Shown here piece by piece: positions 46,666-53,892 of a DNA stretch of 64,000 nt. The translations under genes and the position numbers were made by a program. The notes beneath the pieces were generated by a model, which had not been told where the DNA came from, searched no databases, and saw only the letters and a list, made by a program, of their open reading frames with translations. Every line of letters begins with the position of its first letter. Within the stretch, counting starts at the first letter, position 1. The stretch comes from Acinetobacter rudis (lineage in GTDB: Bacteria > Pseudomonadota > Gammaproteobacteria > Pseudomonadales > Moraxellaceae), in contig NZ_JAVIDR010000003.1 in the NCBI RefSeq assembly GCF_031157835.1, positions 310,001 through 374,000 of the forward strand. Reading direction: 5' to 3'.

Positions 46666-46899
46666 CTATGCACGTTTGTATGAGCTGTATAATTTTCTTA
46701 GAATATTATCCACTTCATCATCAGTAAGGTTAGATGAAATCCAAAATGTATAATTTTTACTTCCTAATTGAATTTTACTTTTTTTATATTTAACTAGATT
46801 ACCTGTTATTTCATCTCTTACTGTAAATCTAGAACGATATTGACTAGACCCTCTTAATATCTTACAGCCATTCCAAGGACCACCAATACAAATATCCAT
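46666..46899 (-). CDS. GGPWNG-family small protein, copy 3 (77 aa)
   Basis: A 77-aa protein beginning MDICIGGPWNGCKILRG. It shares with the other two copies the N-terminal motif, a middle block (LVKYKKSKIQLGS), the FW strand (TFWISSNL) and a C-terminal amphipathic helix (DDEVDNILRKLYSSY). AGGT lies 8 bases before the ATG. The middle regions differ strongly between copies while the first 11 residues are almost invariant, a pattern expected if that end binds a constant partner and the rest is specificity-determining. Confidence 0.7.
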   Translation of the reverse strand: MDICIGGPWNGCKILRGSSQYRSRFTVRDEITGNLVKYKKSKIQLGSKNYTFWISSNLTDDEVDNILRKLYSSYKRA

Positions 46900-46987
46900 A
46901 ATAAAACCTATACCTATACAATTAAAAATATGATAAAAATTTCTATCTTAAACTATTAAATCAAAAAAAATAAAATTTAAAATCATT

Positions 46988-47239
46988 TTAAGAGTAGTGC
47001 TCAATTCCATTCCACCACTTAAAATATATTAAAAAGATTAATATTTTTTTTATCATATTATATAAGCAAAAATCACAAACTTTTCGACAAGCTGTAAAAA
47101 ATAAATATTTTTCACAGAAGATATTTTTATTAAAATAAAATGATTTTTTATAAAAAAATTGATTACTTACAAAAACCTTCTCTAGGTTTATGATTTTATC
47201 ATCACTATTTCTTTCATTTTTGGTATTAACTAATTTCAC
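46988..47239 (-). CDS. Doubtful 83-aa frame upstream of GGPWNG copy 3
   Basis: An 83-aa frame on the same strand as copy 3, 89 bases upstream of it, with a GTG start and no clear ribosome binding site. It contains four cysteines (NIFCEKYLFFTACRKVCDFC) and a hydrophobic stretch. The sequence is dominated by Lys, Phe, Ile and Asn, as expected from AT-rich noncoding DNA, so it may not be a gene. I record it because of its position. Confidence 0.3.
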   Translation of the reverse strand: MKLVNTKNERNSDDKIINLEKVFVSNQFFYKKSFYFNKNIFCEKYLFFTACRKVCDFCLYNMIKKILIFLIYFKWWNGIEHYS

Positions 47240-47862
47240 AACAATTACAAATAAATTAATATATTAATTATAATACTACAATACCAAATATTTTAATTCA
47301 ATATAATATTTTTTAACAATTTAATTAAAACAACTATATTCACATTAAGATAACATATTATAAATTTAAGATTTTTTATTATGAATTAAGCATTTCTTTA
47401 AGTTATAAGTTCAAGTAAAATTTCCTAATAAGTTTGACAAAGTATCCAATAAATACTCTTGTTTCCTAAAATTATTTTTAAATTTTCACGCTAACTTGGA
47501 CTATCTCAACCCACTTCACTTTATATTTTTGAAGGAGAAGCAGTAAAGTACGATGATTTTTTCAATATATATACACCCCACACAACAAAGGTACTTTGAG
47601 TAGTTCAATTTGTTACTTTTATTAGTTTTCAAAAATCATTAAGCCAGTTCTGAATTGCCTCTTATAAGCTAAACACAACTTTTGGGAAGCAGATCATTCA
47701 ATTATTTTAAAGAATATCTTAGTAATTAAGTCAGATATTACTTCTAAAATCTATTTTCTGTCGTCAAAATATTTCTCGCTTGATTTATCATTCAATGATC
47801 TCCTTATAAATACGGACAGTCATATAAATTTTACTATTGTTTTTACCATCAAAAACCACTTA
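47240..47862. other. AT-rich DNA before the reductase/TetR operon
   Basis: About 0.6 kb without a supported gene. Near 47800 a minus-strand AAGGAG precedes a frame of only 15 codons, possibly a degraded gene start. The right edge holds the promoter and operator of the next operon. Confidence 0.4.
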
Positions 47863-47877
47863 TTATACACTGTATAA
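47863..47877. promoter_or_regulatory. Palindromic operator overlapping a -10 box
   Basis: Arms TTATACA (47863-47869) and TGTATAA (47871-47877) are perfect inverted copies around one base. The right arm overlaps TATAAT at 47873-47878, a good -10 hexamer, 20 bases before the reductase ATG. Placement suggests repression by the TetR protein encoded in the same operon. Confidence 0.7.
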
Positions 47878-47897
47878 TTTATTGCAAAGACATTAAT

Positions 47898-48434
47898 ATG
47901 GTCACAGGTCACGTTTTTATTGCTACCAGTCTAGATGGTTATATTGCTCGTAAAAATGGAGATATTAATTGGTTACTCCAATTAGATTCTGCCAAAGAAG
48001 ATCATGGTTATAATGATTTCATCTCAAATATTGATACGGTCATTATGGGTCGTGGGACTTATGAATCTATCAAGAATCTACAGCCTTGGTTCTATAGCCG
48101 TCCAGTTATTGTTCTTTCAAAAACTTTAGCTTGCACTGATGTACCAAGTGATTTAACTGGCAAAGTACGCTTTTACAATTTATCCCCAAATCAAATTATG
48201 GAAAAACTCCATAAGGAAGGTTGTCAACGTGCTTATATTGATGGTGGACAGCTGATCCAATCTTTTATTTCGCATAATTTAATTAACGATTTAACAATTA
48301 CCCAAATTCCTATCTTATTAGGATCTGGCCGATCATTATTCGGTGATATTCCTCAGGATATTCATTTACGTCATATAAGGACAAAAACATTTAAGTCAGG
48401 CTTTGTTCAATCACATTACGAGATTAAAAAATGA
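47898..48434 (+). CDS. RibD C-terminal / dihydrofolate reductase-like protein
   Basis: A 178-aa protein of the RibD_C/DHFR-like fold. Landmarks are the N-terminal GHVFIATSLDGYIARKNGDINWL, VIMGRGTYESIKN near 50-62, the IDGGQLIQSFI motif near 114-124 and ITQIPILLGSGRSLFG near 134-149. Members of this group are NADPH-dependent reductases, often of unknown substrate, found with TetR or MarR regulators. Its stop overlaps the TetR start by ATGA. Confidence 0.87.
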   Translation: MVTGHVFIATSLDGYIARKNGDINWLLQLDSAKEDHGYNDFISNIDTVIMGRGTYESIKNLQPWFYSRPVIVLSKTLACTDVPSDLTGKVRFYNLSPNQIMEKLHKEGCQRAYIDGGQLIQSFISHNLINDLTITQIPILLGSGRSLFGDIPQDIHLRHIRTKTFKSGFVQSHYEIKK

Positions 48435-49000
48435 TAGTACGAAATGTCGGCAGACCTAATAAAAAGCAACCTTTAATTTCTCCTGAAACCATTCTCAATG
48501 GTGCAATCGTATTTTTAGAAAATTATGGTTTTTCAGCCCTAAGTATGCGATCACTAGCAAAAGAATTAGGCATTAATCCAATGACAATTTATTATTATTT
48601 TAAAAATAAAGAATGTCTAATCAAGGCGCTCGCTAATCAAATATATGCCACTATATTACCCATATCTTCAGGAACACTCTCAAATCAAATCAAGCACTTA
48701 CTTCTTGAATATCATCAATGTATTGTTCGTTATCCTGAATTAACGCTTTCTATTTTCAATCACCCAGATACTTGCCCAGAAGAAGCACAAAGAATCACCA
48801 ACACCCTCATCGAATTAACTTCTCAATTAGAATGTGCTTCTAAGCAAGCTACTTTATGGGTACACATTCTTATTGATTTTACACATGGTGCAGCAATCGC
48901 AGAATCAATACAGAAAGTTAAACACAATGAAATCGAAGCAAGAAATTATTATCTACAGAGCTTAACACTATTACTAAGCTCTATTGGCTTTGTTACATAA
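48431..49000 (+). CDS. TetR/AcrR-family regulator
   Basis: A 189-aa TetR protein. The DNA-binding domain (about 18-62) includes GFSALSMRSLAKELGINPMTIYYYFKNKECLI. The C-terminal ligand domain is of the short type. It is translationally coupled to the upstream reductase, and the palindrome over the operon promoter is a probable target for autorepression. Confidence 0.9.
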   Translation: MIVRNVGRPNKKQPLISPETILNGAIVFLENYGFSALSMRSLAKELGINPMTIYYYFKNKECLIKALANQIYATILPISSGTLSNQIKHLLLEYHQCIVRYPELTLSIFNHPDTCPEEAQRITNTLIELTSQLECASKQATLWVHILIDFTHGAAIAESIQKVKHNEIEARNYYLQSLTLLLSSIGFVT

Positions 49001-49089
49001 TACATAGCCCAATCTAATCACTAGATATCAATAGCATCACACTAACTATAATGAACAACCGTGTTTGGAATGGCTTAATTACTAAAAAT

Positions 49090-49111
49090 TCACCTGCCGA
49101 GGTGATCTTTT
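49090..49111 (+). terminator. Terminator after the TetR gene
   Basis: Arms TCACCT (49090-49095) and AGGTGA (49100-49105) with a tetraloop GCCG, followed by TCTTTT. It separates the chromosomal operon from the leftward prophage-side genes and is a good left limit for the accessory region. Confidence 0.75.
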
Positions 49112-49153
49112 GAAAAAACCACCAAGACTGGTTTGTCCTTAAATATTATTCAG

Positions 49154-49699
49154 TTAATTGTTCAGTGGTGGAGCATTCCAACTTTCCGTTGCTTTACACC
49201 ATCTTTTCTTAACATCTCGCACCGCTTTACATTTTAAAAGATCATTGGATATTTTATTATAGCTTTCATTTTTATGGTAAAACGTTGTTACCTTAATATT
49301 TTCACAAAAAGCTTCAATTTTTTGGGATTTATAAAGCTCTTGAATAATTCTATTCCACGTTTCTGCATCTTTTTTTGATGTTGTGTTGAATGGTGGTGTT
49401 TTTTTCTCCCCATCAAAACTCAATGAAAAAGAATAATCATGTTAGTAAGTCATGTGTACTCTTGACCCAATCATAACACCAATACGGTTATCATCATTTG
49501 CTGTAAAAGGACATTCACCAAAACAATATATGTCAAATACAATATTACTCCATTCTCGATCCTCAGGTATTTCAACAGGATGATTTTTAAAGGTAAAAAC
49601 TCTCCCATCAATTAACTTTGTAGTAGACCATTCATTTATATTTGCTACAGATAAATCTGATACCAATGTAATCAAAACTGCCAATAGTATTCTTTTCAT
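49154..49699 (-). pseudogene. Secreted protein gene interrupted by an in-frame TAA
   Basis: Two frames lie in the same phase. The first (49442-49699, 85 aa) has a signal peptide (MKRILLAVLITLVSDLSVA) and ends MIGSRVHMTY at a TAA at 49442-49444. Without a shift, the phase continues HDYSFSLSFDGEKKTPP and runs open to 49154 for about 95 more codons. The second part has no ribosome binding site and starts inside a strand-like segment, so this is most simply one protein of about 180 aa split by a nonsense change. Two separate genes, or recoding, remain less likely alternatives. Family unknown. Confidence 0.7.
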
Positions 49700-49726
49700 A
49701 AATTATTCACAAACTAACAGAGTAAA

Positions 49727-50059
49727 CTACTCACCCACATCCTCTGAGAATTTATTCAAAAGTTGTTTACAAAATAAACTCTTACCTTGTTCCTCTACAT
49801 TTTGATTAAACTCCATATTGCCAAGTAAAAGCATTGCTACACCCTCATCGCCCTTAAGCTCTCCCCTAAGGCATATTGAAGCATCAGCATTTAATTGATC
49901 ATTATACCTACTAGAACCACATTCAACCGTGGCTGTTGTCAGCAATGCCTTTACAGCAGCAATTTGTTCACAGGGTGTTAACTCTATGTCTTTATTTGGA
50001 GTAAAAGCATTTGCTTGTGTCAAACAAATGCTCAATCCTAGGAAAACTAACTTTTTCAT
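49727..50059 (-). CDS. Small secreted protein with conserved cysteines, 110 aa
   Basis: A 110-aa protein with a signal peptide cleaved after QANA (about residue 18). The mature domain has four cysteines (TPCEQIAA, VECGSS, SICLRG, LFCKQLL) able to form two disulfides, and is predicted mostly helical. It lies in a leftward series of small exported proteins at the left end of the prophage. I do not recognise the family; a periplasmic inhibitor or superinfection factor is possible but unproven. Confidence 0.65.
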   Translation of the reverse strand: MKKLVFLGLSICLTQANAFTPNKDIELTPCEQIAAVKALLTTATVECGSSRYNDQLNADASICLRGELKGDEGVAMLLLGNMEFNQNVEEQGKSLFCKQLLNKFSEDVGE

Positions 50060-50181
50060 TCCAAAACCAAATTATTTTTTGCAAATTTATCAGTTAAAAT
50101 AAATCAAAACCACAGCGATAAGTTTCGGCCCCAATTCTTTTCTTCATAAAACCACTTTATTGTAGAATTTTATCAATTTAA

Positions 50182-50559
50182 TCATTGAATTACGTATGTA
50201 TCATTCCGATCGTTAGAATCACCCCATCCAGTCCAAATACTTGTCAAAACAACTTTAGTGCCTTTGACCGATTTAACCTTATATAAATAAACACGTGGTG
50301 GACTCATCTCATTTTTTCTTTCTTTTTCAATCAAAGCAAATGTTTCCCCATCAATCCATTTAAGTCTTGCTGGCACGCTAATATTACAAGGAGGATTGTT
50401 ATCCATTTCATCAAATAAACCGGCTTCTTCCCTTAAAGAAACTCCAGCACAATAAGAATCGCTCATCCTCAAAAATTTTCCATTTAATTGAGCCCTATAA
50501 TCGGCTGCATTAGTCATACCGCACAAAAAAAAAGCACTTAATATAATTAACTTTTTCAT
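50182..50559 (-). CDS. Small secreted protein, 125 aa
   Basis: A 125-aa protein from ATG 50559 with signal peptide KKLIILSAFFLCGMTNA. The mature domain alternates strands (RAQLNGKFLRM, PARLKWIDGETFALIEKE, VYLYKVKSVKGTKVVLTSIW) and carries two cysteines, suggesting a small beta-barrel or sandwich. A longer TTG frame adds four codons and is not needed. No family recognised. Confidence 0.65.
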   Translation of the reverse strand: MKKLIILSAFFLCGMTNAADYRAQLNGKFLRMSDSYCAGVSLREEAGLFDEMDNNPPCNISVPARLKWIDGETFALIEKERKNEMSPPRVYLYKVKSVKGTKVVLTSIWTGWGDSNDRNDTYVIQ

Positions 50560-50934
50560 TTTAAATACCAATTTTTTTAATCTATCAATCCAGATTGGTA
50601 ATGCTTATCTGCCTTAGATGCAAATAGAATATCTTCACCTAAAGTAAATTAAGCCCAGGTATGCAGGTCATTCAAGACCTGCTAATTTCAAAATGTTTTT
50701 TCCATAGCTTTGAGTACATTCTTTGGTGGATTAGAGAGTAACTAAGCCCTTTTTAGTAGGATCTTTGAAGTATAATGGCTTCCAGTAAGCCTATCTAAAT
50801 ATCAACAATCTACTTTAATCATTTTGATCAAATCTAAATTTTTCAGATTTTCTCCATGTTATCTTTGTGTGATAATAATGACACTAGAGTTACCTTTCAT
50901 ATAAACCCAATTATAAAAACACCCAAAGGTATGC
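50560..50934. other. Gene-free spacer with a hairpin
   Basis: About 0.37 kb. Arms GCAGGTC (50663-50669) and GACCTGC (50676-50682) make a small hairpin flanked by AAATTA/TAATTT. No gene is supported. Confidence 0.45.
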
Positions 50935-51234
50935 TTATAAAATATTATTCCTTTTTTCTAATGCTTCAGCTGTACGACGAGTATTTTGCTGAATCTTAAA
51001 CATCACCACCATGAACTCAGCCCATAGTCTTACAAATAAAGTACCGAAAACAATAAGTCCTAATCCGGCAAAAATCCCAATACCACCACCAAATTGAGCA
51101 TTTTCTTCGGTTGTTCCAGTTCCAATACCAATAATAACTGCTCCAATAACCCAAACCCCAAATAATAAAATCCAATACGCTAAAGTAATAATCTTGGTTG
51201 ATAACACTGCATCTAAAAAGAAAAAGTTTTTCAT
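50935..51234 (-). CDS. DUF4282-like small membrane protein
   Basis: A 99-aa protein from ATG 51234 with AGGTG upstream. The N-terminal FFFLDAVLSTKIITLAYWILL and the C-terminal VRLWAEFMVVMFKIQQNTR resemble DUF4282 membrane proteins. Two hydrophobic helices (about 13-35 and 52-75) are joined by a Gly-rich acidic loop. Function of the family is unknown. A longer frame to 51291 lacks the family start. Confidence 0.7.
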   Translation of the reverse strand: MKNFFFLDAVLSTKIITLAYWILLFGVWVIGAVIIGIGTGTTEENAQFGGGIGIFAGLGLIVFGTLFVRLWAEFMVVMFKIQQNTRRTAEALEKRNNIL

Positions 51235-51370
51235 AAATACACCTAAATTGCCCACAAAATAACTAAGGGAGTGATAAAAAACCATCGGCATGGTTTATTT
51301 CAATTTTTTCTCCAATGCTAAACCGTCATTATGGCGATTTAGTATTGGTTTATAGCTTATAAATTATTTA

Positions 51371-51739
51371 TCAAAAATTTTTAAATATAACTCGATCAGT
51401 AGAACATAAAATTTTAGTTGTATGATGTGCTGTTTCTGCTCTAAAAAACTCATTACAGCTAACTTGAACTTTTTTTCCATTACTATTTAGTAACTTATCA
51501 TAAAGCTTGTTATCGTTGCTTAAAACCTGAATTAGCTTTGTTCTCGCTCTATTATCAAAAACATATTCTTCATCCAGAGCAATCGCTGGCTGTAATTCGC
51601 CATTAAATGCTGGACTAGGATGCTTACTCTTAATTATAAGTACTTTTCCATCAATAAACCCTGGAAGATCCATACTCATGTTTTTTGCCATAGTGTGAGT
51701 AGAGAATATCAAACAGCATAAAATAACTAATTTACTCAT
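51371..51739 (-). CDS. Small secreted protein, DUF4431-like C-terminus, 122 aa
   Basis: A 122-aa protein from ATG 51739 with signal peptide SKLVILCCLIFSTHTMA. The C-terminal NGKKVQVSCNEFFRAETAHHTTKIL has the layout of DUF4431, where a strand is followed by a His-containing turn (usually HTGHH). One glycine of that turn is changed here, so the assignment is tentative. It belongs to the same exported-protein run. Confidence 0.6.
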   Translation of the reverse strand: MSKLVILCCLIFSTHTMAKNMSMDLPGFIDGKVLIIKSKHPSPAFNGELQPAIALDEEYVFDNRARTKLIQVLSNDNKLYDKLLNSNGKKVQVSCNEFFRAETAHHTTKILCSTDRVIFKNF

Positions 51740-51795
51740 AAATATCATCCTGTTAAGTTATGAAAAAAATAACAGAGTAAGTAGAAAATAACCAG

Positions 51796-51912
51796 CTAAA
51801 GACTAGCTATCTCGCATAACTCTTTATCATCACTTAAAACATATCTTGACTGATCAGCATGAAATAACCCCGAGCGAATTAAAATCAAAATAGCGACTAA
51901 AAAATTATGCAT
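51796..51912 (-). CDS. 38-aa secreted micropeptide or truncated gene
   Basis: A 38-residue frame with AAAGGA 9 bases before the ATG. The product has a signal peptide (MHNFLVAILILIRSGLFHA) and a 19-residue mature part DQSRYVLSDDKELCEIASL with a single cysteine. It is either a genuine secreted micropeptide or the start of a longer exported protein cut by a stop. The strong ribosome binding site supports translation. Confidence 0.5.
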   Translation of the reverse strand: MHNFLVAILILIRSGLFHADQSRYVLSDDKELCEIASL

Positions 51913-52011
51913 ATTCAAAATTCCTTTGACTTTAATCAACATACCAATTTTCATTGCAAAAAATTGCCCGGAGATGGTCTCAATTTTAATATCAACTACT
52001 GATAAATTTGC

Positions 52012-52368
52012 TTAGATGCGCTTCCCACCTTGACAATACACAACGTTATAGCCCATCTCAGCAGCAACATCATAACGATCCATACTCCAAGCCTTAATAA
52101 CGAACTTTCCACTTCTGCCACCTGACCATGGATCACCAGCAATCTCAGTTAAAATTCTGGAATCAACCAAATGAAAATCAAAACGTCAATGCTTAGTCGA
52201 TTTAAATTGAAACTTCTTTTGCACTTATTCTTACGGATTTGCAATTTACGTTCAATTTCTTCTTCATACCTCTAAATAACGCTCTGTCACCTTAGGTAGT
52301 AGTTTAATTCTTGGTTTTATCTTGATAGATTTCTTATTAGTCACGGCTTTGTATTCTTGAATATCCAT
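52012..52368 (-). pseudogene. Decayed phage gene, endonuclease-like, with two frameshifts
   Basis: Three phases join into one protein. The first runs from ATG 52368 (MDIQEYKAVTNKKSIKIKP) to RYLEV and a stop. A one-base shift gives YEEEIERKLQIRKNKCKRSF. A second shift gives RFDFHLVDSRILTEIAGDP followed by WSGGRSGK, and ends ...GYNVVYCQGGKRI at 52012. The last block resembles small phage restriction-fold endonucleases (hydrophobic strand, acidic residue, I/E-x-G-x-W-x-GG turn). Both shifts and the missing catalytic continuity make it nonfunctional. Confidence 0.6.
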
Positions 52369-52405
52369 GATTATCTACGGTGCTACTTTTTATTAAATTT
52401 AATGA

Positions 52406-52996
52406 TCAAAAATTATATCTGACTCCCAATTTGTACACCAAACCTTTGGCATCCTCCTTGATTGAATCACACATTGTTTCTATACCCATTAGAGTAAAAC
52501 AGACTGTAGAATCATAATTAAACAACCATTGATAACTTAAAGTACTAAAGTAAGAAAGGTGCTTTGATAGTTTTGTTTCACCCTCTATAAATACTGGCAG
52601 TGTTATATATTTGAGCTTTAAATCAGCTGTAATTGTCGTATGAGGATCGTATAGATTTTGGTCCAACCACATATAACCAATCCCACCTCCAATCACTCCA
52701 TTAACTTTTTGACCATCATAAAATGTATACTGCCCTCCAGTAACCACTTCATTAAACTTTAATATACTCATTTTCTGTTTATTGTATTCAGTATAGAAAC
52801 CAATACGAGGAGTTGTCTTAACAGCACCTTGTACAGAAAAGCCATTAAGCTTATCCTTCTCATCACTTAAATTTTCAAAACCTCCAATATAACCAGCAGA
52901 GATAGAAAATCTTGGTTTAATTAGTATGTCCACATTCTGTGCGTATACACACATTATTAGACTATTTAAAGGGCCAAGTAGTAATATACGTCTCAT
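52406..52996 (-). CDS. Outer-membrane beta-barrel protein, 196 aa
   Basis: A 196-aa protein with an N-terminal hydrophobic signal-like segment (RRILLLGPLNSLIMCVYA) and a mature domain of alternating amphipathic strands (FSISAGYIGGFENL, VTGGQYTFYDGQ, VIGGGIGYMWLDQ). The C-terminus ends LGVRYNF with a terminal Phe typical of outer membrane insertion. About eight strands would fit the length. Two cysteines (TVCF, ETMC) may pair in a loop. It is probably a lysogenic-conversion surface protein. No specific family is certain. Confidence 0.68.
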   Translation of the reverse strand: MRRILLLGPLNSLIMCVYAQNVDILIKPRFSISAGYIGGFENLSDEKDKLNGFSVQGAVKTTPRIGFYTEYNKQKMSILKFNEVVTGGQYTFYDGQKVNGVIGGGIGYMWLDQNLYDPHTTITADLKLKYITLPVFIEGETKLSKHLSYFSTLSYQWLFNYDSTVCFTLMGIETMCDSIKEDAKGLVYKLGVRYNF

Positions 52997-53044
52997 TGGT
53001 TTGACTCAGATTTAGTAGTTATAAATTTATCACTTATTTATTAC

Positions 53045-53287
53045 TCAGAGGATATTTAAAGAAAAATTAGAAATATAAAATAAACCCTTACCTTTAATCA
53101 TGAGAATATACTCACCTGTAATACCGTTCCAGAAAACTACACGGCGATCCAACTGAAAGTTATTAGCTGCATAAGAATGGTTTTTAGATGCGACCTGTAC
53201 ATCCCATGAACAGCCTGTGAAAGTAAATACACGCAACAAGCCAGCCGCCAAATGTTTTAGTTTTAATTGTTGAGAATATTTACTCAT
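53045..53287 (-). CDS. Chimeric 80-aa frame starting in an IS3-like end
   Basis: An 80-aa frame with GAAGGGTG about 10 bases before the ATG. Its first residues, MSKYSQQLKLK, look like the start of an IS3-family OrfA, matching the IS-like end just upstream at 53313-53340. After about residue 11 the sequence (CSWDVQVASKNHSYAANNFQ, then VFWNGITGEYIL) does not resemble a transposase and may derive from a phage gene. Most likely it is a fusion created by deletion within an inserted element; it may or may not be expressed usefully. Confidence 0.45.
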   Translation of the reverse strand: MSKYSQQLKLKHLAAGLLRVFTFTGCSWDVQVASKNHSYAANNFQLDRRVVFWNGITGEYILMIKGKGLFYISNFSLNIL

Positions 53288-53312
53288 TAAAAAGCACCCT
53301 TCAAATTAGACT

Positions 53313-53340
53313 AGGTGTCCAACTTTCGGGGTGCAGTTCA
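53313..53340 (-). mobile_element. IS3-family-like terminal inverted repeat remnant
   Basis: Read on the minus strand from 53340 the sequence TGAACTGCACCCCGAAAGTT continues GGACACC. It has the TGnACTGCACCC...TTGGAC form typical of IS150-group IS3 elements, and is followed within 60 bases by a ribosome binding site and MSKYS start as in such elements. No second end or full transposase was found, so this is a fragment. Confidence 0.6.
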
Positions 53341-53384
53341 AGATGGCGGTTTAGTGTGTTATAAAAAATCTGTAGTGATTTTAG

Positions 53385-53825
53385 TTAATACTTTAGTTTC
53401 ATATTAACTTGATCTATATTTACTAGCTTCAAACAAACCGACTCCTCATCAGAAACAGATCTATTTACCCACTTTTGATTGAAGTTAGAGCCAAGTAAAT
53501 CTTTTTTGGAAAGCAAGCTACCAGACGCATTTATAGTGTTTTGTAAGGTGGTTGCATATGCTATGACGTCTAATTTCACTAATGAAGGCTCTGCACAGAC
53601 TATTTTTTCATAATTTGTAATTGGCTTTTTACAATTTGTTGGTGATCTTAGAGTCCAACCCTTATCATCATGAAAATATATCCACTCCTTTGAGCTATCT
53701 AAACGAATAATCTTATCCAAAGAACCACCAGCATCATTAACTCTCAGGGTTGAAATACACTCATCATCAAACGCCTGTACACCATGTGTATACAAAAACA
53801 CAGATAAGATGACCATTTTTCTCAT
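53385..53825 (-). CDS. Secreted protein downstream of tape measure, 146 aa
   Basis: A 146-aa protein from ATG 53825 (GGGG lies about 9 bases upstream). The signal peptide RKMVILSVFLYTHGVQA precedes a mature part with five cysteines (DDECIST, TNCKKP, IVCAEP, SVCLKL among them). A WIYFHDDKGWTLRSP segment suggests a small beta domain. A frame to 53882 adds 19 residues without need. It lies where tail-tip genes would be expected but looks like periplasmic cargo. Family unknown. Confidence 0.62.
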   Translation of the reverse strand: MRKMVILSVFLYTHGVQAFDDECISTLRVNDAGGSLDKIIRLDSSKEWIYFHDDKGWTLRSPTNCKKPITNYEKIVCAEPSLVKLDVIAYATTLQNTINASGSLLSKKDLLGSNFNQKWVNRSVSDEESVCLKLVNIDQVNMKLKY

Positions 53826-53892
53826 AATAAAATACCCCATTAAATTGTTAGTAAAATAACAGGGTAGTATTAATAAAGCCACTTAGACGATT

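Noticed and set aside
36118..46899. CRISPR array in the AT-rich island
   Set aside because: The repeated GGPWNG coding starts recur only three times, thousands of bases apart, and are parts of genes; no regularly spaced repeats were seen.
49001..49153. Prophage attachment site at the TetR/prophage border
   Set aside because: No tRNA gene, integrase or matching duplicate is visible in the window, so an att site cannot be supported.
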